Assembly (NCBI RefSeq): GCF_001544515.1
Contig: NZ_FCOL02000044.1
Location: forward strand, 1-46,109
Reading direction: 5' to 3'
Origin: Caballeronia terrestris
Lineage (GTDB): Bacteria; Pseudomonadota; Gammaproteobacteria; Burkholderiales; Burkholderiaceae
Length of the DNA stretch: 46,109 nt
A model generated the notes under the pieces. The model worked only from the letters and a program-made list of their open reading frames with translations. It was not told the origin of the DNA and ran no database searches. Made by a program: the position numbers and the translations under genes. Shown piece after piece: positions 18,766 through 26,855 of this stretch (its first letter is position 1; each line of letters starts with the position of its first letter).

Positions 18766-18837
18766 GATGATCTTCCGCTACACAAGCGATCGGCTTAATC
18801 ACTGAGTGAATCACCGATCATTAAACGCCTACTAACA

Positions 18838-18872
18838 TTATCCACAGCTTTTGTTGAGAAGCTTGTGGATAT
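18838..18872. promoter_or_regulatory. Inverted pair of DnaA boxes
   Basis: TTATCCACA (18838-18846) matches the DnaA consensus perfectly. TGTGGATAT (18864-18872) is an inverted box with one mismatch. They lie in the 378-base gene-free spacer between the small exported protein and the next GST. Such a pair could titrate DnaA or form part of an origin-associated control site. Confidence 0.5.
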
Positions 18873-19143
18873 CTTGCCTGAATCGTCGATAAAGCACTGA
18901 CGCGAAAGGAAAATCATCGCACGAACGATCGGGTGGCAATGGGTGGGCAACAGGCATCGGAGCACCGGCCGGGACGCCGTCGGATCACGGTAGCGAAACA
19001 AAAAAAAGGCGGCAAGATCCGGCGGAATTCGGCGGGCGATAGCTTGCTTGCACGAGCACCCGAGCCAAGCTCGGCGGCCCGAAGGCCGTCACTGCGACGA
19101 CCCGATCACGCAAAGGCGGAATTGGCGAACTGAAAATGCTCCC

Positions 19144-19848
19144 TTACGCTCGCTTCGGAATGTCCAGCGCCCTGACAACCGCCGGACGCGTCAAAAACGC
19201 ATTGAGCGCGCGTGCGACATTCGGAAACTGCTCGAACGCTACGATTTCGCGCGCTTCGTAAAACCCCACGAGATTGCGCACCCAAGGAAACACGGCCATA
19301 TCGACGACTGTGTATCCATCGCCCATGATCCACGCGCGATCCGCGAGCCGCGTCTCGAGCACGCCGAGCAGCCGCTTCGTTTCCGCGACATACCGATCGC
19401 GCGGGCGCTTGTCCTCGTATTCCTTCCCCGCGAACTTGTGGAAGAACCCCAACTGCCCGAACATCGGCCCGACGCCGCCCATCTGGAACATCAGCCACTG
19501 GATCGCTTCATAGCGCTCGGCAGGGTCGTGCGGCATGAACTTTCCAGTCTTGTCGGCGAGATAAATCAGGATCGCGCCCGATTCGAACAACGTCAGCGGC
19601 TTGCCGCCGGGACCGTCGGGATCGACAATCGCGGGAATCTTGTTGTTCGGACTCACCGAAAGAAACTCGGGCGTCATCTGGTCGTCCTTTTCGAAGCGCA
19701 CGAGATGCGGCTCGTAGGGGAGGCCGGTCTCCTCCAGCATCGTCGATACCTTGACACCGTTGGGCGTCGGCAGCGAATAGAGTTGCAGCCGCTCAGGGTG
19801 TTCGGCGGGCCATTTCTTCGTAACGAGGAAGTTGGAAAGATCGTTCAT
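19144..19848 (-). CDS. YghU/YfcG-like glutathione S-transferase
   Basis: 234 residues. The N-terminal thioredoxin-like domain reads LQLYSLPTPNGVKVSTMLEE, with NNKIPAIVDPDG and FESGAILIYLADKTGKFMP. The C-terminal helical domain contains IMGDGYTVVDMAVFPWVRNL. The TPNG signature near residue 28 and the extended N-terminus are typical of YghU/YfcG disulfide-bond oxidoreductases, which use glutathione to reduce small disulfides. ATG 19848 is preceded by AAGGA in its leader. The frame continues upstream to 20346, but that part is low-quality and crosses the promoter region. It is the second of three GST genes in this window. Confidence 0.9.
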   Translation of the reverse strand: MNDLSNFLVTKKWPAEHPERLQLYSLPTPNGVKVSTMLEETGLPYEPHLVRFEKDDQMTPEFLSVSPNNKIPAIVDPDGPGGKPLTLFESGAILIYLADKTGKFMPHDPAERYEAIQWLMFQMGGVGPMFGQLGFFHKFAGKEYEDKRPRDRYVAETKRLLGVLETRLADRAWIMGDGYTVVDMAVFPWVRNLVGFYEAREIVAFEQFPNVARALNAFLTRPAVVRALDIPKRA

Positions 19849-20194
19849 CGGGGTCCTTAAACAAAGGCGCCGGTCGAGTCCGGCGATAGGCTGTCCAATA
19901 TAAACACTCCCGTCATTCTTGTCTTTTCTGCTCGGAAAGCGCGGCGGCCGCAGCTTGCAATTACTATCGCGCGGACCTTGCAAAAAGGGACTGAGGGTTC
20001 GCGTACAGACTTTCGTCGCCGTCAGCGCGAAGCTGTAATCACTCGCTCGGCAACACGGAAACAAGGCCTTCCTGCAAGGCGGCACGCGCGGGAAAGCGCC
20101 AGGTCCGCAGCGCCCTTTCGACGACGAAATATTGGCGCGTTTATTGCATCGATCCTGACGCCTCGTACCGTCAGAAACACGATCGACGCATGCC
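19849..20194. other. Divergent intergenic region between a GST and an exported protein
   Basis: About 346 bases that must hold the promoters of both divergent neighbours. I see no additional gene and no convincing promoter boxes or repeats. Confidence 0.4.
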
Positions 20195-20650
20195 ATGAAA
20201 CAGCGCCTTCTAAATCTCGCTACCGCGCTCGCCACGACAAGCGCCGCCATTGCGGCCGTCGTCCCCGCCACGTCATACGGGCACGCGCTCGATCGTCCCC
20301 TCGATTGCAAGTCGAGTGCGCACACGTTCATCGCGCCGCTCGTCAACGCGCGCTATATCGAGACGACGCCGATGCGCGTCGAGTCGAATTCCGTCAACGC
20401 GTTTCGCCCGACGCATGGCAGCGACCTGACCGCGTTCGGCTTTCGCGTGTACGCCGTGCTCGGCTACGAACGCGACGACGCAATGTTCAAGAAGGGCAGC
20501 GGTCAGCCGCTCACCGATTCGGCTTATGGCGTCGTGGTGACGGGTCCGGCCGAACAGGTCGAGGAGCGGGTGCGGGCGTCGGGCAGTGATGCGGTCGTGC
20601 ATTCCGTGGTGCCGCTCGTGCTGACGGCCGTGTTTTGCGGGAAGGGGTGA
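20195..20650 (+). CDS. Exported hypothetical protein
   Basis: 151 residues. The N-terminus MKQRLLNLATALATTSAAIA is a signal peptide, with cleavage plausible near SYGHA. The mature protein has two cysteines (LDCKSS near the start and the C-terminal FCGKG) that could bridge. The rest reads as a compact beta-rich domain (FGFRVYAVLGYERDD, YGVVVTGPAEQVEERV). No family is recognised. No clear ribosome site precedes ATG 20195, but the signal peptide begins exactly there. Confidence 0.65.
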   Translation: MKQRLLNLATALATTSAAIAAVVPATSYGHALDRPLDCKSSAHTFIAPLVNARYIETTPMRVESNSVNAFRPTHGSDLTAFGFRVYAVLGYERDDAMFKKGSGQPLTDSAYGVVVTGPAEQVEERVRASGSDAVVHSVVPLVLTAVFCGKG

Positions 20651-21126
20651 ACGAATCTTACGACTGCTTGCGGCGGTGCGTCGAAGCGAAAGCCGGGAGT
20701 GCGCCGGTCGGCGAAGGATTTGCCACCGTCATCATTTTCTTGATCTTTGAACGTGCCCGGCTGGACTGCGTGTGCCCGCGCTACCGCGCAGCGGCATCCT
20801 GTTTGCGGTGGCTCGCCGAGGTCGACGATGTTTGCGCCGCTCTGCCTCCTCCCTCGACAAAACGCGCCCGGGTGCCCTGACGGTCCGTGTTCTCATACGT
20901 TTCGCGCGTCCCGCTCGTGAACGGCATTTTTTTCGGCAAACACTAGAGTGCTCGAAGCGAGCGAATTCGCCGTTTCCGCCGAGTTCCCGATGATCATTAC
21001 GTCGTGCTGTTTTCCTCATCGACGAAGCTCGCGCGCATTCCGTAAGCCTTTCCCCGTGTGCACGACGCCTAAAGTTGGTAATGTCCAACCTTCGGCACAG
21101 CGTGCGATAACACGGAGAAGACGGCA
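20651..21126. other. Gene-free 476 bases upstream of the short-chain dehydrogenase
   Basis: The open frames here are shadows without ribosome sites. One dyad stands out near the downstream gene: GTTGG (21074-21078), spacer TAATGT, CCAAC (21085-21089), about 40 bases before the dehydrogenase ATG. It could be a small repressor operator. Confidence 0.35.
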
Positions 21127-21888
21127 ATGTCAGAAGGAAGCAACGAACGCATCGCAATCGTGACGGGCGCGGGGTCCGGTATCGGCCGGGCCGCGGCGCT
21201 GGCACTGCTTGGCGACGGATGGCGCGTCGCGCTCGCCGGCCGCCGGCCCGAGCCGCTTGACGCGGTCATCAACGAAGCAAACGCGCAAGACCGCGCGCAC
21301 GCGGTCCCCACCGACGTATCCGACCCGGAATCGGTCGCGCGTCTTTTTGCGTCGGTCGTCGAGCGCTTCGGGCGCGTCGACCTGGTCTTCAACAACGCCG
21401 GCGTGAGCAATCCGCCCGGCCCGTTCGAGGACTGGACGCCCGAGCAATGGAAGGGCGTCGTCGACATCAATCTGAACGGGATGTTCTACTGCATCCAGGC
21501 CGCGTTTCGCGTGATGCGGGAGCAGAATCCGCGCGGCGGCCGCATCATCAACAACGGTTCGATTTCGGCGACTGCGCCGCGTCCCAATTCGATGGCCTAC
21601 ACCGCGACCAAGCACGCCGTCGAAGGACTCACGAAAACCGCCTCGCTCGACGGCCGCAAGTACGACATTGCGGTCGGACAGATCGACGTAGGCAATGCGC
21701 GCACTGAGCTGTCGCAGCGCATGGAGAAGGGCGTGCCGCAGGCGAACGGCGAGATCGCCGCCGAGCCTATGATGGACGTGCGCTTCGTCGGCCAATCGGT
21801 GCTCTATATGGCGAACCTGCCGCTCGAGGCGAACGTGCTGTTCCACACCGTGATGGCGACGAAAATGCCGTTCGTCGGACGCGGCTGA
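21127..21888 (+). CDS. Short-chain dehydrogenase/reductase (SDR)
   Basis: 253 residues of a classical SDR. The dinucleotide motif TGAGSGIG is at 13-20, NNAG in the middle, and the catalytic S145/Y158/K162 in GSISATAPRPNSMAYTATKH. The acidic/basic pattern after strand 2 (AGRRPEPLD) suggests NADP(H). The substrate is not evident. It lies about 480 bases upstream of acoR in the same orientation, but a small gene on the opposite strand intervenes, so co-regulation with acetoin catabolism is speculative. GGAGAAG precedes the ATG. Confidence 0.92.
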   Translation: MSEGSNERIAIVTGAGSGIGRAAALALLGDGWRVALAGRRPEPLDAVINEANAQDRAHAVPTDVSDPESVARLFASVVERFGRVDLVFNNAGVSNPPGPFEDWTPEQWKGVVDINLNGMFYCIQAAFRVMREQNPRGGRIINNGSISATAPRPNSMAYTATKHAVEGLTKTASLDGRKYDIAVGQIDVGNARTELSQRMEKGVPQANGEIAAEPMMDVRFVGQSVLYMANLPLEANVLFHTVMATKMPFVGRG

Positions 21889-21892
21889 AGAA

Positions 21893-22123
21893 TCAGGCCG
21901 TCCGGTACCACACGCGGATGCCTGAATACCAGTGGCTGACGCTGGTATCGTCGCCAGCGCCGAACGTCGAGAGGCTCTCGACGTTCAGAACGTCGATACC
22001 GTGCTCCGCGATCCACGCGTTCGCCCGCTCGACGAGCGCCGCGCCGTTCTCGTAGACGTTTCCCTTGATCAGGTGATGCTGCACCACTTGCCGCTCGAAG
22101 TCTTCGAAGGCGATTTTCGGCAT
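21893..22123 (-). CDS. Small hypothetical protein
   Basis: 76 residues without signal or membrane segment. It ends convergent with, and four bases from, the SDR gene. AGGAGAC lies just before ATG 22123, which supports translation. The sequence (FEDFERQVVQHHLIKGNVYE, then LVERANAWIAEHGIDVLNVE) looks like a compact alpha/beta domain. I do not recognise the family. Confidence 0.7.
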   Translation of the reverse strand: MPKIAFEDFERQVVQHHLIKGNVYENGAALVERANAWIAEHGIDVLNVESLSTFGAGDDTSVSHWYSGIRVWYRTA

Positions 22124-22371
22124 ATTGTCTCCTGGCTGTCCGGTCAGATTTTTCTTATGGCTTTCAGTCTATCAAAGGCGTCGGCGCGCTGACATCTCGC
22201 GCGCGTCCGCTTTCGTGGGACTTAAGCATTCACTTCGATGCGGTTTGCCCCAACGCACGCGCAGTCAGCTACAGTAGGAGTCCCGTCCCAAAAATCGGCC
22301 GAGGCGAAACGAGGCGCTCCGAGAAGCGCCCGAGCCGCGCCGCACGGGCAGGAGACACCAAGGAGAGCACG

Positions 22372-24372
22372 ATGGACATGCGGCAACGCAAGCACATCGA
22401 GGCGGTAGTCGAAGCGACCACGCGCACCCCGCCGATGGTCGCGGCGCGCACGCACGAGGCGATCATCGAGTCGTCGTGGCGGCGCTGCGTGCATCAGTAC
22501 GGTCTCGACCCGTCGCGGATGCAGGAGGCGCGCATCCTGCCGCAGACGCGGCTGCGCGAGCACCAGCAGCGTATCGACGACTTCGCCCGCATCGCCCGGC
22601 ACGGCCTTCAGACGCTCTACAGCCAGGTCGCGGGCCTCGGCTACGTCGTGCTGCTGACCGACGCGCAGGGCGTGACGGTCGACTATCTCGGCGACGCCAG
22701 CACCGACGCGAGCCTGCGCCGCGCGGGCCTCTATCTCGGCGCGCAGTGGAGCGAGAACGGCGCGGGGACGTGCGCCGTCGGCACCGCGCTCGCGACGGGG
22801 CAGGCGTTGACCGTCCATCAGGTCGATCACTTCGACGCCACGCATATTCCGCTCACCTGTACCGCCGCGCCGCTCTTCGATTCGCACGGCAGCCTCACCG
22901 CGATCCTCGATATTTCCGCGCTGACTTCGCCGCAGGCGCGCGAGAGCCAGAGCCTCGCGCTGCAACTCGTGCGCGTCGCGGCGAGCCGGATCGAGAACGC
23001 CAATTTTTTGCGCACGCATCGGCAGGACTGGATTCTGAAGCTCAACGCATCGCCGGAATTCGTCGATGTCGATCCGGAATTTCTCGTCGCGCTCGATGCG
23101 GGCGGGCGCGTCGTCGGGCATAACCGGCGCGCGCACGAAATGCTTGCCGCCGAAGTCGGGCAAGGCGGCGTGCCGCTGGCGCCGCTGATCGGCGCGCGTT
23201 TCGAGGCGCTGTTCGACGCGCGGCTCGAAGACCTCGGCCGCTTCGTCTATTCGCGTCCGAGCGAATTGCGCGCGCTGGCGCTTGCGCGCAGCGGCGCGTT
23301 GCTGTACTTGAGCGTGATGCCGCCCGCGCCGCTCTGGCAGCCGAACGCGAGCGCCACGCGCGACGCGGCCCGCGCGATGAAAATCCCTGCGCCGCTCGCT
23401 GCGCTGTGCGGCGGCGATGCTGCGCTGGGACGCCAGCTCGAACGCGCGGCCAAACTCGTCGATTCGCCGATCAACCTGCTGATCAACGGCGAGACCGGCT
23501 CCGGCAAGGAGTATTTCGCGAAGGCGCTGCATCAGTCGAGCGCGCGGCGCGGCGGGCCGTTTATCGCGGTGAACTGCGCGGCGATCCCCGAGACGCTGAT
23601 CGAAAGTGAATTGTTCGGGCATCTGCCGAACAGTTTCTCCGGCGCGGGGCCGAAGGGCAAACGCGGTCTGATCCAGGAAGCAGACGGCGGCACGCTCTTT
23701 CTCGATGAAATAGGTGACATGCCGCGCGAGTTGCAATCGCGCCTCCTGCGCGTGCTGGCGGAAGGCGAAGTGCTATCGATCGGGGCGTCGCGGCCGGTGT
23801 CGGTGGACGTGCGCGTTATCTCGGCGACGCACCATCCGCTGGACGCGCTCGTCGAAAGCGGCCGGTTCCGCGAGGATCTTTACTACCGGTTGAACGGCGC
23901 GCGCTTTGCGCTGCCGCCGCTTCGTGAAAGGAGCGACCTCGACTGGCTGATTCAGAAGCTTCTGAAGGATCTGTCGGGCGCGACGGTGACGTTGTCGGAG
24001 GAGGCGCGCGAGCGGCTGCATCGGCATCGGTGGCCGGGGAATCTGCGCGAGCTGTGCAACGTGCTGCAGTACGCGCGCGCAGTGTGCACCGATACGCATA
24101 TCGAAGTCGACGATCTTCCCGAGAACCTGTCGACGGTCAAGCCGACGCAAGCGGCTAAGCCAGCGCTGCCCGCCGCGAGCGCTCCCATCGATGAATTCGA
24201 TCCGCATCTCTTGCCGCCCGAAGGCATGCTGCTGATGCAGTACCTGCGCGCGGCGAGCTGGAACCTGAGCGCGGTCGCGCGGCAGATCGGCGTAAGCCGG
24301 ATGACGCTCTATCGGCGCATGGCGCGGTATGGCATCCGCTCGCCCAATCAGCGCGATGCAGGCGTGCACTGA
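22372..24372 (+). CDS. acoR: AcoR-like sigma-54 activator of acetoin catabolism
   Basis: 666 residues. A GAF-type sensor domain at about 60-200 (HGLQTLYSQVAGLGYVVLLT) is followed by a PAS-like linker region. The AAA+ domain has Walker A GETGSGKE at about 373-380 and Walker B LFLDEIGD near 443-450, with RFREDLYYRLN carrying the arginine finger. A Fis-type helix-turn-helix closes the protein (LSAVARQIGVSRMTLYRRMA). The sigma-54 contact loop, usually GAFTGA, reads NSFSGA at residues 420-425. F, G and A are kept while three positions differ. AAGGAG precedes ATG 22372. Domain order and position before acoX-acoABC identify it as AcoR, which senses acetoin or a breakdown product and activates the -24/-12 promoter downstream. 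Confidence 0.93.
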   Translation: MDMRQRKHIEAVVEATTRTPPMVAARTHEAIIESSWRRCVHQYGLDPSRMQEARILPQTRLREHQQRIDDFARIARHGLQTLYSQVAGLGYVVLLTDAQGVTVDYLGDASTDASLRRAGLYLGAQWSENGAGTCAVGTALATGQALTVHQVDHFDATHIPLTCTAAPLFDSHGSLTAILDISALTSPQARESQSLALQLVRVAASRIENANFLRTHRQDWILKLNASPEFVDVDPEFLVALDAGGRVVGHNRRAHEMLAAEVGQGGVPLAPLIGARFEALFDARLEDLGRFVYSRPSELRALALARSGALLYLSVMPPAPLWQPNASATRDAARAMKIPAPLAALCGGDAALGRQLERAAKLVDSPINLLINGETGSGKEYFAKALHQSSARRGGPFIAVNCAAIPETLIESELFGHLPNSFSGAGPKGKRGLIQEADGGTLFLDEIGDMPRELQSRLLRVLAEGEVLSIGASRPVSVDVRVISATHHPLDALVESGRFREDLYYRLNGARFALPPLRERSDLDWLIQKLLKDLSGATVTLSEEARERLHRHRWPGNLRELCNVLQYARAVCTDTHIEVDDLPENLSTVKPTQAAKPALPAASAPIDEFDPHLLPPEGMLLMQYLRAASWNLSAVARQIGVSRMTLYRRMARYGIRSPNQRDAGVH

Positions 24373-24404
24373 GCGTTACGCCTGTACTCCCCGCGATACA
24401 TCTG

Positions 24405-24428
24405 CCGCTGTGACACCTGTCACAGCGG
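24405..24428. promoter_or_regulatory. Perfect palindrome, candidate AcoR upstream activating site
   Basis: Arms CCGCTGTGACA (24405-24415) and TGTCACAGCGG (24418-24428) are separated by CC. It lies about 80-105 bases before the -24 element of the aco promoter, the distance at which sigma-54 activators normally bind. Assignment to AcoR follows from position. Confidence 0.7.
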
Positions 24429-24507
24429 TTCTTCCTTCTGGCTGCCGACAGCCTCAATTCAAGCGCTTTTGTTCGGGTAATCCCTCGACATTCGCGCGTC
24501 TTCAGAT

Positions 24508-24523
24508 TGGCATAGCGCTTGCC
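24508..24523 (+). promoter_or_regulatory. Sigma-54 (-24/-12) promoter of the aco operon
   Basis: TTGGCAT then CTTGCC matches the -24/-12 consensus. The invariant GG (24509-24510) and GC (24521-24522) are 12 bases apart, as required. Transcription would start near 24534, about 28 bases before acoX. Confidence 0.82.
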
Positions 24524-24561
24524 TAGTACTCCCGCAAAACAGAGCTACATGGAGACAACGC

Positions 24562-25626
24562 ATGCGCAGCCCCACGCCCGCAAGGCCGCCGCTCGTCGGC
24601 ATCATCGCGAATCCGATTTCAGCGCGTGACATCCGTCGCGTGATCGCGAACGCGAGCAGCCTGCAACTCGCCGATCGCGTCAGCATCGTGCTGCGGCTGC
24701 TTTCGGCGCTCGCGTCGTGCGGGATCGAGCGCGTCGCGATGATGCCGGACCGCGAAGGCCTCAAGGTGATGCTCGAGCGCCATTTGTCGCGGCGCCAGGG
24801 TCCGGATGCCGGGCTCGCCGCTGTCGACTGGCTCGACATGCCCGTCACCGCCCGCGTCGACGACACGTTTCGCGCCGCGCAACTGATGCGCGAGGCGGGC
24901 GCCGCCGCGATCGTCGTGCTCGGCGGCGACGGCACGCATCGCGCGGTGGTCCGCGAGTGCGGCGCGGTGCCGGTCGCGGGCCTTTCGACCGGCACCAACA
25001 ACGCGTTCCCCGAAATGCGCGAGCCGACCATCGCGGGCATCGCCGCCGGTCTCTACGCCGCCGGACGCATTCCCGCCGACGACGCGCTCCAGCGCAACAA
25101 ACGCCTCGACATCACAATCCGCGACGCAAAAGGCAACGTGCGGAGCGACATCGCGCTCGTCGATGCCGTCATCTCGCACGAGCACTACATCGGCGCGCGG
25201 GCGCTCTGGAAAATCGATACGCTCGCCGCCGTCTACGTGTCCTACGCCGATCCGCAGGCGATCGGGCTTTCCTCGATCGCGGGCCTGCTGGAACCGGTCG
25301 GCCGGCATGAACCGGGCGGCTTGGCCGTTGAACTCGCCGCGCCCGGCGAAGGCGAATTCGAGCTGTGCGCGCCGATCGCACCGGGCCTGATGCGCGCGGT
25401 GCCGATCGCCGGCTGGCAGCGTCTGCGCGACGGTATCCCGCAGCGCGTGCGCCAGCGTGCCGGCATCGTCGCGCTGGACGGCGAGCGCGAAATGGCCTTC
25501 GCCGCCAGCGACGAAGTGACCGTCACCTTGCGCGAAGGCGCCTTCAACAGCATCGACGTGGCCGCGTGCATGCGTTACGCGGCGCGCACGGGCCTGATGC
25601 GCCAGATGGCGCACGTGCAGCCCTGA
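24562..25626 (+). CDS. acoX: AcoX-like NAD-kinase-fold protein
   Basis: 354 residues. The ATP-NAD kinase/diacylglycerol kinase fold is shown by VGIIANPISARDIRR at the start and the GGDGTH motif at 121-126, followed by LSTGTNNAFPEM. AcoX accompanies the acetoin dehydrogenase genes in Ralstonia and Burkholderia. Its reaction remains unsettled. It is the first gene after the sigma-54 promoter and has GGAGAC before the ATG. acoA follows 42 bases downstream. The conserved kinase motif suggests nucleotide phosphorylation, but this is inference. Confidence 0.9.
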   Translation: MRSPTPARPPLVGIIANPISARDIRRVIANASSLQLADRVSIVLRLLSALASCGIERVAMMPDREGLKVMLERHLSRRQGPDAGLAAVDWLDMPVTARVDDTFRAAQLMREAGAAAIVVLGGDGTHRAVVRECGAVPVAGLSTGTNNAFPEMREPTIAGIAAGLYAAGRIPADDALQRNKRLDITIRDAKGNVRSDIALVDAVISHEHYIGARALWKIDTLAAVYVSYADPQAIGLSSIAGLLEPVGRHEPGGLAVELAAPGEGEFELCAPIAPGLMRAVPIAGWQRLRDGIPQRVRQRAGIVALDGEREMAFAASDEVTVTLREGAFNSIDVAACMRYAARTGLMRQMAHVQP

Positions 25627-25668
25627 ACCGTTTTTCCGCCCCACCCACTTCAAACGAAGGAGACAGAC

Positions 25669-26673
25669 ATGACAGTCCGTTCAACGCAGCAGGACGCAGG
25701 TGCGCTGCCGCTCGGCAAGGAGGAACTGCTGACGGTCTATCGCAAGATGCGCACGATCCGCGATTTCGAGGAGCGCCTGCACGTGGACTTCGGCCGCGGC
25801 GACATCCCCGGCTTCGTGCATCTCTACGCCGGCGAGGAAGCGGCTGGCGTCGGCATCATCCATCACCTGACGGACGGCGACCGCATCGCGAGCACGCACC
25901 GCGGACACGGCCACTGCATCGCGAAGGGCGTCGATCCCGTCGCGATGATGAAGGAGATCTACGGCAAGAAAGGCGGCTCGTGCAACGGCAAGGGCGGCTC
26001 GATGCACATCGCCGATCTGTCGAAGGGGATGATGGGCGCGAACGGCATTCTCGGCGCGGGCGCGCCGCTCATCTGCGGCGCGGCGCTCGCGGCGAAGTTC
26101 CGCGGCAAGGGCGAAGTCGGCATCACGTTTGCGGGCGACGGCGCGTCGAACCAGGGCACGTTCCTCGAAAGCCTGAATCTCGCGGCGGTGTGGAACCTGC
26201 CGGTGATCTTCGTGATCGAGAACAACGGCTATGCGGAATCGACGTCGCGCGAGTACGGCACGGCGGTGGACAGCTACGTCGATCGCGCGGCGGGCTTCGG
26301 CATCCCGGGCGTGACGGTCGATGGCACGGATTTCTTTGCGGTGCACGAAGCGGCGGGCGAAGTGATCCGGCGAGCGCGCGAAGGCGGCGGCCCGGCGCTG
26401 CTCGAATGCAAGATGATCCGCTTCTACGGCCACTTTGAAGGCGATGCGCAGACGTATCGGGCGCCGGGCGAACTCGACGATATCCGCTCGAATAAAGACT
26501 GCCTGAAGAAGTTTGCGCAGACGGTGACGCAGGCGGAAGTGATCACGCGAGCCGAGCTGGATGCGATCGATCGCGATGTCGCCGTGCTGATCGAACGCGC
26601 GGTTCAGGAGGCGAAGGACGCGCCGCAGCCCAGCGCCGCCGATCTGCTCACCGACGTGTACGTCAGCTATTAA
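25669..26673 (+). CDS. acoA: Acetoin dehydrogenase E1 alpha subunit (TPP-dependent)
   Basis: 334 residues of the E1-alpha family. The thiamine pyrophosphate motif runs from GDG (156-158) to NN (185-186), with the usual roughly 26-residue spacing (GDGASNQGTFLESLNLAAVW). STHRGHGHCIAKG near residue 75 and the phosphorylation-loop-like YGTAVDSYVDRA are also typical. With AcoB it cleaves acetoin, passing the acetyl unit to the lipoyl arm of AcoC and releasing acetaldehyde. GAAGGAGAC precedes the ATG. It is separated from acoB by 182 bases holding three hairpin repeats, an unusual gap inside such an operon. Confidence 0.95.
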   Translation: MTVRSTQQDAGALPLGKEELLTVYRKMRTIRDFEERLHVDFGRGDIPGFVHLYAGEEAAGVGIIHHLTDGDRIASTHRGHGHCIAKGVDPVAMMKEIYGKKGGSCNGKGGSMHIADLSKGMMGANGILGAGAPLICGAALAAKFRGKGEVGITFAGDGASNQGTFLESLNLAAVWNLPVIFVIENNGYAESTSREYGTAVDSYVDRAAGFGIPGVTVDGTDFFAVHEAAGEVIRRAREGGGPALLECKMIRFYGHFEGDAQTYRAPGELDDIRSNKDCLKKFAQTVTQAEVITRAELDAIDRDVAVLIERAVQEAKDAPQPSAADLLTDVYVSY

Positions 26674-26697
26674 TCCAGCGAAGACACGAAAACCTTT

Positions 26698-26843
26698 CAT
26701 GGGACCAGAGTACGGCGCTAAGCGCCAACTCTGGTCGACCGCAGCTTGCATGGGACCAGCGTAAGGCGCTAAAGCGCCAGCTCTGGTCGACCGCAGCTTG
26801 CATGGGACCGGAGTAAGGCGCTAAAGCGCCAACTCTGGTCGAC
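26698..26843 (+). repeat. Three tandem hairpin-forming repeats between acoA and acoB
   Basis: Units begin with CATGGGACC at 26698, 26749 and 26801. The first two are 51 and 52 bases long and the third is cut by the acoB ribosome site (AGGAG 26844-26848). Each unit can fold: the outer arms GACCAGAGT/ACTCTGGTC enclose the inner arms GGCGCT/AGCGCC. Units 1 and 3 keep the outer pairing well and unit 2 is partly degenerate. They are not CRISPR, having no spacers. A role in mRNA processing, stability or differential acoA/acoB expression is plausible. Confidence 0.85.
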
Positions 26844-26855
26844 AGGAGACGAAAC

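Noticed and set aside
19849..20346. Extension of the second GST to a 400-residue protein
   Set aside because: The added N-terminal 160 residues cross the divergent promoter region and have no domain. The ATG at 19848 with AAGGA and the family start is better.
20732..21205. Minus-strand ORF of 157 residues before the SDR gene
   Set aside because: Overlaps the SDR start and its ribosome site, and is arginine-rich, as GC-rich shadow frames are.
26698..26843. CRISPR-like array
   Set aside because: Units are contiguous with no spacers, and their internal symmetry is a hairpin. There are no cas genes.
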